Source of the DNA: Prevotella sp.
GTDB taxonomy: Bacteria; Bacteroidota; Bacteroidia; Bacteroidales; Dysgonomonadaceae
NCBI GenBank assembly: GCA_031271965.1
Contig: JAISUS010000022.1
Coordinates: forward strand, 124,001-188,000
Direction: 5' to 3'
DNA: 64,000 bases
The position numbers and the translations under genes were made by a program. The notes under the pieces are model-generated. The model did not search any database, had not been told where the DNA came from, and saw only the letters and a list, made by a program, of their open reading frames with translations. Shown here in pieces: positions 51,866-61,285 of this stretch. Numbering within the stretch: the first letter of the stretch is position 1; each line of letters opens with the position of its first letter.

Positions 51866-52702
51866 TCATTGAGGCTCCTCTTCTTCTTTATTCTCAGACA
51901 TACTTACATAAGTTTCACTTTGAAGCTTTTGTTGCTGCTCGTGAAGATCAAATATCTGAGTGCGGAAGTCGGCATTACGGTGTAGTTTATTATAAGCTTC
52001 TTTTGCCGCCTTTTGTTGAGATTCTTTTTTAGAGTAGCCTGTTCCTAAACCGGCCTGCAACCCCATTATGATAACTGAGGTCTTAAAAATCGGGGTATTA
52101 TTTTCATCCACGTAACTATCAATTAAGTCGAAGCTAACAGATATTTTCTGTTTCTGGCTCCACTCTATCAGTCTGGATTTATAGTTTGCCTCAATTTCGG
52201 CAACGGTATCTATATTCAGATGTTGTTGTATTAATCTTTCAAAAATAAATTTCTTAGCAACACGATATCCCTGATCCAGATAAATAGCCCCAATCAACGC
52301 CTCTAACGCATTACCGTACATATGTGTATTGTGCGTTGTACTGCGCGTCGATGCTTTTATAAATTTATCAATACCTAAGTCTAAAGCCAGCTTATTGAGA
52401 GTTTCCCTCTGCACTATCTTTGAGCGCATATTCGTCAGAAAACCTTCCTTCTTATACTCAAACTGCTTAAATACAATATCAGCTACTATAGCATCCAAGA
52501 TGGCATCTCCAAGAAATTCCAGACGTTCATTGTTGATCCATCTGCCATCTTTCAGCTTTATTGAAGAAGACTTGTGCAAAAAGGCCTGTTCGTATAATGT
52601 TATATTATACGGATAGAACCCTAATATTTCATAGAAAGATGCATAAGGCTCCTTCCCTCTTTTCGGAAGAAGCCTTATACTTCGATATATTTTTCTAAGC
52701 AC
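51866..52702 (-). CDS. rnc: Ribonuclease III
   Basis: The 278-residue protein has the RNase III signature NNERLEFLGDAILDAIVADI near 56 with the catalytic acids, a second acid motif in GNALEALIGAIYLDQGY near 129, and a C-terminal dsRNA-binding domain (SQQKAAKEAYNKLHRN-type helix near 229). It cleaves double-stranded RNA, including rRNA precursors. It is third in acpP-fabF-rnc, nine bases after fabF. Confidence 0.95.
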   Translation of the reverse strand: MLRKIYRSIRLLPKRGKEPYASFYEILGFYPYNITLYEQAFLHKSSSIKLKDGRWINNERLEFLGDAILDAIVADIVFKQFEYKKEGFLTNMRSKIVQRETLNKLALDLGIDKFIKASTRSTTHNTHMYGNALEALIGAIYLDQGYRVAKKFIFERLIQQHLNIDTVAEIEANYKSRLIEWSQKQKISVSFDLIDSYVDENNTPIFKTSVIIMGLQAGLGTGYSKKESQQKAAKEAYNKLHRNADFRTQIFDLHEQQQKLQSETYVSMSENKEEEEPQ

Positions 52703-52710
52703 AGATTTCT

Positions 52711-53970
52711 CTATTTCTTAAACTTTTTTACTATAACACATGCATTATGACCTCCAAAGCCAAATGTATTAGACAAAGCTACATTTACAGTTCTACTTTG
52801 AGCCTTATTGAATGTGAGGTTCAATTTATAATCAATATCCGGGTCTTCATCACCCTCAAAGTTAATAGTCGGAGGAACAATGTCATTTTGAACTGCCAAC
52901 ACGCAGAACAAAGTTTCCATAGCTCCGGCTGCACCAAGTAAATGACCGGTCATCGATTTGGTTGAACTGATATTCAAGTTATAAGCATGCTCTCCAAAAA
53001 CTTCTTTTATTGCCTTTATTTCAGAAGGATCTCCCACTGGGGTTGAAGTTCCATGTACATTGACATAATCCATTTCGGTAGGATTCATATGTGCATCTTC
53101 CAGAGCATTTTTCATCACTAGCTTTGCACCTAAACCTTCCGGATGAGACGCTGTCAAGTGATAAGCATCTGCCGACATACCACCACCCGCCACTTCAGCG
53201 TATATTTTAGCTCCACGGGCCAATGCATGCTCTAACTCTTCGAATATAAGGCAAGCCGAACCTTCTCCCATAACGAAACCGTCGCGACTGGCACTAAACG
53301 GACGAGATGCGGTTTGAGGTGAATCGTTGCGCGTAGACAGAGCAGTCATTGCATTGAAGCCTCCAACACCTGCCGGCGTAATAGCTGCTTCTGCACCTCC
53401 CACTACCATAACATCTGCCTTACCCAGACGAATCTGGTCAAAAGCCATAATAGCGCTATGAGTAGATGAAGCACAAGCCGATACTGTACCAAAGTTAGGA
53501 CCTCTCAATCCATGGCGAATAGAAATCATTCCTGCTGCTATATCCGAAATCATTTTAGGGATAAAGAACGGATTGAATTTCGGGCCCATATCTTCGTGTG
53601 TATAGTAATAGCCAACCTCTTCTTCAAAGGTTTTGATACCACCTATACCAGCCGACATAAGCACCCCTATCCTATCGCAATTTTCTTTTTCAAAATCAAG
53701 TTTTGAATCTGCGATGGCCTCCTCCGAAGAAGCTATAGCCAATAATGTATATCTGTCACATTTGCGGATTTCTTTCCTGTCGAGATGAGCCGACGGATCA
53801 AAATCTTTTACTTCACACGCAAATTGTGTTTTAAATTTAGAGGCATCGAAATGAGTAATAGGTCCAGCCCCACTCACTCCTTTTAAGGCATTGTCCCATG
53901 TTGCAGCGACATTGTTACCTAGTGGAGTTACCGAACCTAGACCTGTTACTACTACTCTTTTTAATTCCAT
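52711..53970 (-). CDS. fabF: 3-oxoacyl-[acyl-carrier-protein] synthase II
   Basis: The 419-residue thiolase-fold condensing enzyme is full length. The active site Cys lies in VSACASSTHSAIMAFDQI, the two His in VHGTSTPVGDPSEIKAI and KSMTGHLLGAAGAME. It elongates acyl chains on ACP. The gene order acpP-fabF-rnc matches many bacteria, and the start follows acpP by 21 bases. Confidence 0.97.
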   Translation of the reverse strand: MELKRVVVTGLGSVTPLGNNVAATWDNALKGVSGAGPITHFDASKFKTQFACEVKDFDPSAHLDRKEIRKCDRYTLLAIASSEEAIADSKLDFEKENCDRIGVLMSAGIGGIKTFEEEVGYYYTHEDMGPKFNPFFIPKMISDIAAGMISIRHGLRGPNFGTVSACASSTHSAIMAFDQIRLGKADVMVVGGAEAAITPAGVGGFNAMTALSTRNDSPQTASRPFSASRDGFVMGEGSACLIFEELEHALARGAKIYAEVAGGGMSADAYHLTASHPEGLGAKLVMKNALEDAHMNPTEMDYVNVHGTSTPVGDPSEIKAIKEVFGEHAYNLNISSTKSMTGHLLGAAGAMETLFCVLAVQNDIVPPTINFEGDEDPDIDYKLNLTFNKAQSRTVNVALSNTFGFGGHNACVIVKKFKK

Positions 53971-53991
53971 AAGTAAATATTGGAAAAAAGA

Positions 53992-54228
53992 TTATTTTGC
54001 ATTTGCTTCAATGTAAGAAACAGCGTCTCCTACTGTAGCGATTTTTTCAGTTTGATCATCTGGAATAGAAATACCGAATTCTTTTTCAAATTCCATGATT
54101 AATTCTACTGTGTCAAGTGAATCTGCTCCAAGATCATTTGTAAAGCTAGCAGTTTCAGTAACTTCAGATTCTTCCACACCTAACTTATCAACGATAATTG
54201 CTTTCACTTTTGATGCTACTTCTGACAT
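53992..54228 (-). CDS. acpP: Acyl carrier protein
   Basis: The 78-residue acidic protein has the attachment motif [17 protein letters not shown] with Ser38, which carries phosphopantetheine. It serves fatty acid synthesis with fabF downstream. The 154 bases upstream separate it from the divergent purN and hold a near-consensus -7 box (TTACTTTG on the minus strand). Confidence 0.97.
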   Translation of the reverse strand: MSEVASKVKAIIVDKLGVEESEVTETASFTNDLGADSLDTVELIMEFEKEFGISIPDDQTEKIATVGDAVSYIEANAK

Positions 54229-54382
54229 AATTTTTAGTTTTGATTATTAATAAATTTTTATTTCTAATTTTGTCGGTGCAAAGTAACAGTTTTTTATACA
54301 TATGAAACAAATATTTTGCTGATAAAATAGTTAAAAGTTGCACATTACTTTTACATATGTGCATTATACATAAAAAATATTT

Positions 54383-54955
54383 ATGCATAAAATCGCCATT
54401 TTTGCCTCTGGATCAGGGACTAACGCCGAAAATATCGTCAATCATTTCAAAAACAGCAAAACTGTGGGAATATCCCTTATAGTTTCAAATAAAAAAGATG
54501 CTTTCGTTCTCGAGCGTGCAAAAAAGCTGGAAATAGAAGCTGTCACTTTTTCCAAAAATGACTTTGAGACGACTGATAATGTGGTCAATTTTCTCCAATC
54601 AAGAAATATAGACTTTATCATTTTGGCTGGTTTTTTATTAAAGGTTCCCGCTAATTTACTGAAAGCCTTCCCTTACAAGATAGTCAATATACATCCGGCG
54701 TTGTTACCCAAGTTCGGAGGCAAAGGAATGTTTGGAGACAATGTGCATAAAGCTGTAGTTGAATCTAAAGAATCCGAATCGGGCATAACTATTCATTATA
54801 TAAATGAAAATTATGACGAAGGCGACATTATATTTCAGGCAAAATGTCCGGTTTTACCAAATGATACATTCCAGGATGTTGCAAAAAAAGTGCATATACT
54901 TGAGTACACACACTTCCCTATAGTTATTGAGAAAATTTTGTCCGGGCAGGACTAA
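54383..54955 (+). CDS. purN: Phosphoribosylglycinamide formyltransferase
   Basis: The 190-residue enzyme shows FASGSGTNAENIVNHFKN near residue 7 for the phosphoribosyl substrate, FIILAGFLLKVPANLL near 79, and NIHPALLPKFGGKGMFGDNV near 102 with the catalytic Asn and His, then SGITIHYINENYDEGDII. It formylates GAR in purine synthesis with folate one-carbon units. It is divergent from acpP. Confidence 0.95.
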   Translation: MHKIAIFASGSGTNAENIVNHFKNSKTVGISLIVSNKKDAFVLERAKKLEIEAVTFSKNDFETTDNVVNFLQSRNIDFIILAGFLLKVPANLLKAFPYKIVNIHPALLPKFGGKGMFGDNVHKAVVESKESESGITIHYINENYDEGDIIFQAKCPVLPNDTFQDVAKKVHILEYTHFPIVIEKILSGQD

Positions 54956-54972
54956 TTTTATATCTAATCTTC

Positions 54973-55824
54973 TTAATCGTTTTTTACTTCCACCGGTTCA
55001 TTATTAATGGTTCTTGAACGAACAACAGTCTTCCTGCTTTGTTCCGGCTGAGTAGGTGTTGTATAAACTTTTTGCTGAATAGGAGTTTCGGGTATCTCAT
55101 TTCTTATTATCGATTGAGGACTCTCGGCATTCTGAACTTTTTGCGGATTCTGAACTTCTCTTAAGTTATATTGAGGAATATTGTTTCCAGTACCATATAT
55201 TCCCTCTGCTGTCGGAAGTTTTAGCCGATGCATTGCTTTCTCCGTCAACACAAGCCATATTTCACCATTCGGATTAGGTGTATTCGTCCTCAAATCCCGG
55301 CTTATAACATCACCCGGCATAAGTAAAGCGGTTATCTCCGGTTTTACCGGCATACCATTTACGAAATAAGATGGCTTATCTCCATACGTCAAATATTTCG
55401 AAATAAGTTCATTTTGAGACATTCTTTTTTGTTCCAACAAAAGACTATCTGCATATGCTCTTGCACTTTTCTCTTTCTTATTAGCCGCAATATACTCTGT
55501 CGATAAACGATAACTCAAACTTGCATTTCCGGCTTTAAGTATAGCTTGATTCCGTTCTATTTCGTTCAAAATATCATTTACTTCTTTGACCGCTTTAGAT
55601 GGCGTCAGATTCGGCTGAATTTCATTATAAAGAGAATCTATTACTTTTCCTTTGGCACTAAACAGAAACTCGAACTCAGGGCCCGTCAATCCTGTATTTA
55701 CACGACTTACGATCTTAGTTGTATCTCCAGTGGTTACTCTATACTTCTGCCCCCCTATTTTTTGCGATGAGGCCAAGACCGGGAGAATAAGAAGAATTAT
55801 TAATATATATCTATTTGCATTCAT
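54973..55824 (-). CDS. Secreted protein with a TonB-plug-like segment
   Basis: I do not recognise a named family. The 283-residue protein has a signal peptide (MNANRYILIILLILPVLASS). A helical middle part follows (about 70-140). Then a segment PSYFVNGMPVKPEITALL followed by PGDVISRDLRTNTPNPNGEI and WLVLTEKAM recalls the TonB-receptor plug pattern (YxVDGxP ... NGVIxIxT). The C-terminus is Gln- and Pro-rich and ends in charged residues. It may be a plug-like partner of an outer membrane protein; this is inference from the pattern only. Confidence 0.7.
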   Translation of the reverse strand: MNANRYILIILLILPVLASSQKIGGQKYRVTTGDTTKIVSRVNTGLTGPEFEFLFSAKGKVIDSLYNEIQPNLTPSKAVKEVNDILNEIERNQAILKAGNASLSYRLSTEYIAANKKEKSARAYADSLLLEQKRMSQNELISKYLTYGDKPSYFVNGMPVKPEITALLMPGDVISRDLRTNTPNPNGEIWLVLTEKAMHRLKLPTAEGIYGTGNNIPQYNLREVQNPQKVQNAESPQSIIRNEIPETPIQQKVYTTPTQPEQSRKTVVRSRTINNEPVEVKND

Positions 55825-55952
55825 TTGTGTTCGATTTATTATCCAATACCCCTATATTACTATATATTTGGCAAATATACAAGATTTTCCCGAAAGATAT
55901 TTATCCTCTAGAAATTTAGTATGCTTTTTAATCTTTTATAGCCTTTAAAATA

Positions 55953-55982
55953 TTGAAAGGGTTTCTTATTTTCGTATTTTTG
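55953..55982 (+). promoter_or_regulatory. Promoter of the fumarase gene
   Basis: TTG at 55953-55955, a 19-base spacer and TATTTTTG at 55975-55982 fit the Bacteroidetes consensus exactly, 32 bases before the ATG at 56015. Confidence 0.72.
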
Positions 55983-56014
55983 TATCATAAAATATCAACT
56001 ATAAAAATAAAATC

Positions 56015-57655
56015 ATGCCAACACCTCCATTCAAGTATCAGGAAGCTTTTCCTCTTGGAAAGGATACGACCGAGTATTATCTTTTGTCAAAAGAATTTAT
56101 TTCTACGTCAAATTTTGAAGGTCAGGAAATTTTGAAAGTACAACCGGAAGCACTTACATTATTAGCACAACATGCATTTCATAATGTAGAATTTCTTTTG
56201 CGCCCCGAACATCAAGAACAAGTAGCTAAAATATTGTCCGACCCGGAAGCCAGTGACAACGACAAGTTTGTAGCTCTTACATTTCTACGCAATTCGGAAA
56301 TCTCTGCAAAAGGTATACTACCATTCTGCCAGGACACAGGCACAGCTATCATCATGGGTAAAAAAGGCCAAAATGTGTGGACTGGAGGAAATGATGAAGA
56401 AGCCTTATCAAAAGGGGTATACAATACATTTACCGAAGACAATCTGAGATATTCTCAGAACGCACCGCTGGATATGTATAAAGAAGTGAATACAGGAACA
56501 AATCTTCCCGCACAAATAGATCTTTATGCAGTGAACGGAAATGAGTATAAATTTTTGTTTGTTGCCAAAGGTGGAGGCTCTGCGAATAAAACATATTTAT
56601 ATCAGGAAACAAAAGCATTGCTTACTCCCGGAAAACTAGAATCTTTTCTGATTGAGAAAATGAAATCGTTAGGAACAGCTGCCTGTCCGCCCTATCATAT
56701 TGCATTTGTGATTGGAGGAACCTCAGCTGAGACAAATCTGAAAACGGTAAAATTAGCATCGACAAAATATTATGACAATTTACCTACTTCAGGAAACGAA
56801 GGAGGGCGCGCTTTCCGGGATATAGAAATGGAGCGCAGCTTATTAAAGTCGGCTTATGACCTCGGACTTGGCGCTCAATTTGGAGGTAAATTCTTTGCAC
56901 ATGATATTCGTGTTATACGTTTACCTCGCCACGGAGCCTCATGTCCGGTAGGTATGGGCGTATCATGTTCTGCCGACCGTAATATAAAAGGTAAGATAAA
57001 CAAAGATGGCATCTGGTTAGAGAAGATGGAAGATAATCCGGCTCGTTTAATTCCTGCAGAGCTACAAAACGCAGGCGAAGCAGGCGGAGTGAAGATAGAC
57101 CTGAATCGCCCAATGAAAGAAATTTTAGCTGAGCTTACCAAATATCCAGTATCCACACGCTTGTCTCTTACCGGAACTATTATTGTAGGACGTGATATTG
57201 CACACGCAAAATTGCAAGAGCGCATTGACAACGGAGAAGGCCTTCCTCAATACATAAAAGATCATCCTATTTATTACGCAGGACCGGCAAAAACACCTAA
57301 AGGATACGCAAGCGGATCGATGGGGCCTACAACAGCCGGACGTATGGATTCATACGTAGATTCATTCCAATCGCAAGGAGGAAGCCTGATAATGATAGCA
57401 AAAGGAAACCGCAGCCAACAAGTTACGGATGCATGCCATAAACATGGCGGTTTCTACCTCGGTAGCATTGGCGGACCGGCCGCAATCCTCGCCCAAGATA
57501 GCATTAAGAGTTTGGAATGTCTGGAGTATCCTGAACTCGGCATGGAAGCAATCTGGAAGATCGAAGTGATAGACTTCCCTGCATTTATTTTGGTTGATGA
57601 TAAGGGAAATGACTTTTTCAAACAATTGAAACCACTTAACTGCACAATGCTTTAA
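56015..57655 (+). CDS. fumA: Fumarate hydratase class I (iron-sulfur)
   Basis: The 546-residue protein is the one-chain class I fumarase. The N-terminal catalytic part shows [20 protein letters not shown] near 97 with a conserved Cys, [20 protein letters not shown] near 220, and [18 protein letters not shown] near 308, giving three Cys for a [4Fe-4S] cluster. The C-terminal swivelling part begins near 370. It converts fumarate and malate. Promoter and terminator flank it, so it is a single-gene unit. Confidence 0.95.
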   Translation: MPTPPFKYQEAFPLGKDTTEYYLLSKEFISTSNFEGQEILKVQPEALTLLAQHAFHNVEFLLRPEHQEQVAKILSDPEASDNDKFVALTFLRNSEISAKGILPFCQDTGTAIIMGKKGQNVWTGGNDEEALSKGVYNTFTEDNLRYSQNAPLDMYKEVNTGTNLPAQIDLYAVNGNEYKFLFVAKGGGSANKTYLYQETKALLTPGKLESFLIEKMKSLGTAACPPYHIAFVIGGTSAETNLKTVKLASTKYYDNLPTSGNEGGRAFRDIEMERSLLKSAYDLGLGAQFGGKFFAHDIRVIRLPRHGASCPVGMGVSCSADRNIKGKINKDGIWLEKMEDNPARLIPAELQNAGEAGGVKIDLNRPMKEILAELTKYPVSTRLSLTGTIIVGRDIAHAKLQERIDNGEGLPQYIKDHPIYYAGPAKTPKGYASGSMGPTTAGRMDSYVDSFQSQGGSLIMIAKGNRSQQVTDACHKHGGFYLGSIGGPAAILAQDSIKSLECLEYPELGMEAIWKIEVIDFPAFILVDDKGNDFFKQLKPLNCTML

Positions 57656-57674
57656 TGGTCTGAATATAACAGAA

Positions 57675-57707
57675 AGAGACTAACTGTAATAGTTAGTCTC
57701 TTTTTTT
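57675..57707. terminator. Terminator after the fumarase gene
   Basis: AGAGACTAACT (57675-57685) pairs with AGTTAGTCTCT (57691-57701) across a GTAAT loop, followed by seven T on the plus strand. It may also serve the convergent metallopeptidase gene. Confidence 0.85.
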
Positions 57708-57725
57708 ATTCATAAGAATCTAAAA

Positions 57726-58409
57726 TTAATCTCTTCTGCCACTCATAGCTATCATTATATAATATATGAGTGTAGCCAATGATCCTATTGCAGCGATAAC
57801 ATATGTATAAGCAGCCCATTTCAAAGCATCTTTTGCCATACCATGATTACCCGCACTTGTTATTCCGGCTGTGTTCAGCCACGCCAAAGCTCGTTGGCTG
57901 GCATTAATTTCTACAGGCAAAGTAATGAAACTGAACAAGGTTGTTACAGCAAACAATCCAATACCTATCCAGATAAGAGATGGGAATGAATTGATCATAA
58001 ATATCCCTGCAAGGATGACCCACATTACCCATTTAGATGCAAAACTAACAACAGGCACTAATGTTGAGCGCATCTTTAAAGGACCATATTCATAAGCATG
58101 CTGCACAGCATGCCCACATTCATGCGCAGCAACAGCGGCTGCGGCAACGCTATTACTTCCGTAGACCCCTTCACTCAAGTTTACTGTTTTATTAACGGGA
58201 TTGTAGTGGTCTGTCAGCATACCATTGGTAGATATAATTTTGACGTCATAAATGCCATTATCATGAAGCATCTTTTCAGCTACATCGCGTCCGGTCATAC
58301 CACTATCCAAAGGTATCTTCGAGTATTTTTTAAATTTGCTTTGGAGCACTTGCGACACAATCATGCCACCAACACCAATAACTATTAATAAAATCCAACC
58401 TATAAACAT
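57726..58409 (-). CDS. YugP-type neutral zinc metallopeptidase
   Basis: The 227-residue membrane protein has an N-terminal helix (MFIGWILLIVIGVGGMIVS), the zinc motif AAHECGHAVQHAYE (HEXXH form HECGH) near 90, and three more helices (about 115-135, 143-160 and 190-215). This is the YugP/DUF2268-like zinc peptidase family found in many bacteria. It may degrade membrane proteins; the target is not known. It lies 56 bases after purA in a fur-purA operon. Confidence 0.88.
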   Translation of the reverse strand: MFIGWILLIVIGVGGMIVSQVLQSKFKKYSKIPLDSGMTGRDVAEKMLHDNGIYDVKIISTNGMLTDHYNPVNKTVNLSEGVYGSNSVAAAAVAAHECGHAVQHAYEYGPLKMRSTLVPVVSFASKWVMWVILAGIFMINSFPSLIWIGIGLFAVTTLFSFITLPVEINASQRALAWLNTAGITSAGNHGMAKDALKWAAYTYVIAAIGSLATLIYYIMIAMSGRRD

Positions 58410-58465
58410 AATTATTCCATTTAAATTGATATAGATATATGAAACAAAAATAATGCCACTTAGGT

Positions 58466-59737
58466 TTAATTTTGCTTTCTGATTATAGTTTGGGCCCTAT
58501 CCGGCCCCAAAGAGACGATAGAGATGGGAATATTCAGTTCTTTTTCTAAAAATGCGATATAATCACAAAATTCTTTAGGAAACTCCTCTTCTTCCTGCAT
58601 TTTTGTCATATCCGTTTGCCAACCTTTCATTTCCACATACACAGGTTTGATATTATTATCCGCCTCGAATGGGAAGTCCGAAAGCTTTTCGCCATTTAAC
58701 TCATAGGACACACACGCTTTTATAGTTTCAAAAGAGTCTAAAACATCGCTCTTCATCATGATCAGTTGGGTAACCCCATCTACCATAATCGCATAACGCA
58801 AAGCTACCAAGTCTATCCACCCACAACGACGCGGACGACCTGTTACCGATCCAAATTCGAAACCATATTCACGCAGTTTATCTCCTGTCCCGTCAAAAAG
58901 CTCAGTGGGGAACGGCCCACTACCAACACGGGTACAATACGCTTTGAATATACCAAACACTTCGCCTATTTTGCATGGAGCAATACCTAACCCGGTACAT
59001 GCTCCTGCCGTGATCGTATTCGAGGAAGTTACAAAAGGGTAGGAGCCAAAGTCTATATCAAGCATTGTCCCTTGTGCTCCTTCTGCAAGTATTTTTTTCT
59101 CCTGTTTTATGGCATTGTTCATATAATGCTCACTATCGATAAACGCAAACTCTTTTAGTTTAGCCACACCGGCAAACCATTCTTTCTCTATTTCAACAAG
59201 AGCTGCTGTATCGAATCCGTATTGGTTAAGAATTTTCAGGTGCTTTTCTGTTGCGACTTCATATTTCTCTTCGAAATTGTGAAGGAGATCCCCTACTCTC
59301 AAACCATTACGGCTAACTTTATCTGTGTATGCAGGGCCTATCCCTTTACCTGTAGTTCCTATCTTGGAGTCACCTTTTGCCGCTTCATAACAAGCATCCA
59401 ACAAACGATGAGTAGGTAGTATAAGGTGAGCTTTCTTTGATATAAGCAGCCTCTTAGTCAAATTGTGCCCTGATGACTCCAAGGCCTCAATTTCCCCTTT
59501 AAACAAGGCTGGGTCAAGCACTACACCGTTGCCTATGATATTGATTTTGTCGCCCTGAAAGATACCTGAAGGAACAGACCTGAGGACATATTTCTTACCT
59601 TCAAATTCGAGTGTGTGACCGGCATTAGGCCCGCCTTGAAATCTGGCTACAATTTCATATTTGGGGGTTAGTACATCTACGATCTTACCTTTACCTTCGT
59701 CACCCCATTGCAACCCTAGCAATACATCTACTTTCAT
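58466..59737 (-). CDS. purA: Adenylosuccinate synthetase
   Basis: The 423-residue enzyme has the GTP-binding start VLLGLQWGDEGKGKIVDVL, GGPNAGHTLEFEGKKYVLRS, GTTGKGIGPAYTDKVSRNGL near 128, and the C-terminal PVYVEMKGWQTDMTKM. It makes adenylosuccinate from IMP in AMP synthesis. Its ATG overlaps the fur stop by four bases (ATGA), an uncommon neighbour pairing. Confidence 0.97.
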   Translation of the reverse strand: MKVDVLLGLQWGDEGKGKIVDVLTPKYEIVARFQGGPNAGHTLEFEGKKYVLRSVPSGIFQGDKINIIGNGVVLDPALFKGEIEALESSGHNLTKRLLISKKAHLILPTHRLLDACYEAAKGDSKIGTTGKGIGPAYTDKVSRNGLRVGDLLHNFEEKYEVATEKHLKILNQYGFDTAALVEIEKEWFAGVAKLKEFAFIDSEHYMNNAIKQEKKILAEGAQGTMLDIDFGSYPFVTSSNTITAGACTGLGIAPCKIGEVFGIFKAYCTRVGSGPFPTELFDGTGDKLREYGFEFGSVTGRPRRCGWIDLVALRYAIMVDGVTQLIMMKSDVLDSFETIKACVSYELNGEKLSDFPFEADNNIKPVYVEMKGWQTDMTKMQEEEEFPKEFCDYIAFLEKELNIPISIVSLGPDRAQTIIRKQN

Positions 59738-60246
59738 TTTTTCTTGTTAATGCGGATATTAGTATTTTCTGTTTTTTTCTTCTTTTTTTCTTCTGCTGCT
59801 TTTGCCCGAACACACTTATTACAGATACCATATATATACATACTGTAATAGCTGACCCTGAATCGTTGTAGTTTTCTTTGCTGTGTAGCGGTAAAAAGAT
59901 TTCCGTTTTTGTATTCCTTTACTTCTCCACAGTTCAAGCAAATCAAATGATCGTGGTTTTCATTCCCATAAGCCCTTTCGTACTGTGAAACATTGGCTCC
60001 AAACTGATGCTTTACTACCAATGAGCAATCCAAAAGTAACTCTATCGTATTGTATAGTGTGGCCCGGCTAACCCTGAACCCTGATTCGGTCATGGTTACA
60101 TATAGTGATTCCATGTCGAAATGCCCCTTCGTAGAATAAATATGTTCCAGAATAGCATATCTTTCAGGTGTCTTACGATGCTTGTGCAGATTTAAATATT
60201 CTGTAAACTCGTTTCTGACTTGTTCTTTTAATTTTGAATTATCCAT
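59734..60246 (-). CDS. Fur family transcriptional regulator
   Basis: The 170-residue protein has the Fur winged helix (MTESGFRVSRATLYNTIELL near 54) and metal-binding elements in ENHDHLICLNCGEVKEYKNG and CNKCVR. It is longer than usual Fur because of a lysine-rich tail (EEKKKKKTENTNIRINKKK). It may be Fur, PerR or Zur; the metal cannot be read from sequence. Its stop overlaps the purA start, so iron or peroxide status could be linked to purine synthesis. Confidence 0.92.
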   Translation of the reverse strand: MDNSKLKEQVRNEFTEYLNLHKHRKTPERYAILEHIYSTKGHFDMESLYVTMTESGFRVSRATLYNTIELLLDCSLVVKHQFGANVSQYERAYGNENHDHLICLNCGEVKEYKNGNLFTATQQRKLQRFRVSYYSMYIYGICNKCVRAKAAEEKKKKKTENTNIRINKKK

Positions 60247-60266
60247 TTATATAAACTCAATACAAA

Positions 60267-60274
60267 CAAAAATA
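60267..60274 (-). promoter_or_regulatory. -7 box of the fur-purA operon
   Basis: The minus strand reads TATTTTTG, an exact TAnnTTTG box, 20 bases before the ATG at 60246. Confidence 0.55.
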
Positions 60275-60358
60275 CATCTTTTTAAATAAATAAGATGTAG
60301 TATCAGGAAGAAAATACCATTTGTGTTTAAAACTTTATAAATGAATGATTTCTAAAAT

Positions 60359-60392
60359 AAAAAAAGAGAACTCTCCCGAGCTCTCTTTTTTG
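60359..60392 (-). terminator. Terminator after the NigD-like gene
   Basis: On the minus strand a stem close to AAAAAGAGAGCT / AGTTCTCTTTTT with a short CGGG loop ends in a T-run (60366-60359). It lies 21 bases after the NigD-like stop. Confidence 0.75.
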
Positions 60393-60412
60393 AAAGGAAA
60401 TCAAAAAGAATA

Positions 60413-61162
60413 TTAATAAATATTCAGGTTAGTATTAAGTTCTTCATATGTCTTCACTTCTACATCACTTGTCTTGTCGTATTTATATTCAATTTTATAC
60501 GTCTTTGTTTCTCCACTAAGATCTTTCCATATAAGTTCAATCATCACCTCATTTCTGCCGGCCACCTTATAAGGCGCCAGGCTGAACGAAACATAACTCT
60601 TTGACGGATAATGTTCAGGATCGCTTTTTTGGTTATGCCTGAACTCTAATTTCACTATATCTTCATCCTTTGAAATATCTGGTTCTGAAGAAACAAGATT
60701 GACCATATGACTCTCAACTCCGCCGATATTGAATCCAAAGAAAATATTCAGGTAATCTCCACCTTCCCATACAGAGTACACTTTGACAGGGTTACGCCCT
60801 ATACTATCCTGCTTTATCTCATCATCCGGAGCAATATAGATAATATCTTTAGTCAGCACTTCTGAAAGACCATTTAGCCTAACATAGTGATCATATCCAT
60901 TTTGTGTATCAGACAAAATTGTATAATTAATTATAGCTCTTTTGTTTTTGGGGTTGAGATTAAGTCCAACAGGTGCAGCTATCCAAAGTTTTTCGCCATT
61001 ATCTAACGTAAAATCGTAGGTATTATCCCCTATTTTATTTATAGTCGCTATAGATCTCCAATATTTATCCAGAGAGTATCCATCATCAGCACAGGATACA
61101 AACCCCAGTGCTAAAAGAGATGATATCATCAAGAATAAAATTGATTGTCTATATTTTTTCAT
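60413..61162 (-). CDS. NigD-like lipoprotein
   Basis: The 249-residue protein has lipobox FVSC (MKKYRQSILFLMISSLLALGF) and two beta-rich parts: SIATINKIGDNTYDFTLDNG near 37 and the C-terminal region with VMIELIWKDLSGETKTYKIE. This is the NigD-like family of Bacteroidetes (first described near nitrite/nigericin-type loci). The function is not established. It stands alone; the -7 box is not clear in 61163-61285. Confidence 0.75.
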   Translation of the reverse strand: MKKYRQSILFLMISSLLALGFVSCADDGYSLDKYWRSIATINKIGDNTYDFTLDNGEKLWIAAPVGLNLNPKNKRAIINYTILSDTQNGYDHYVRLNGLSEVLTKDIIYIAPDDEIKQDSIGRNPVKVYSVWEGGDYLNIFFGFNIGGVESHMVNLVSSEPDISKDEDIVKLEFRHNQKSDPEHYPSKSYVSFSLAPYKVAGRNEVMIELIWKDLSGETKTYKIEYKYDKTSDVEVKTYEELNTNLNIY

Positions 61163-61285
61163 AATCTATTTGTCTTTATCAAAAACATTGACTACGTATA
61201 CTAGACTAAAAAAAAGGCAGTAGCGTTGCATGCTGAAATGCAAATAAATGTTAACCGGCCTCTTTTTAACATTAAAAGAGGACGT

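Noticed and set aside
51850-51890. Hairpin between folD and rnc as terminator
   Set aside because: The arms around CCTCTTC/GAGG pair poorly and overlap the rnc stop codon; no clear T-tract.
61259-61281. Hairpin after tadA as Rho-independent terminator
   Set aside because: CCTCTTTT/AAAAGAGG forms a stem with a bulge but the minus strand lacks a T-run after it; evidence is too weak to list as a feature.
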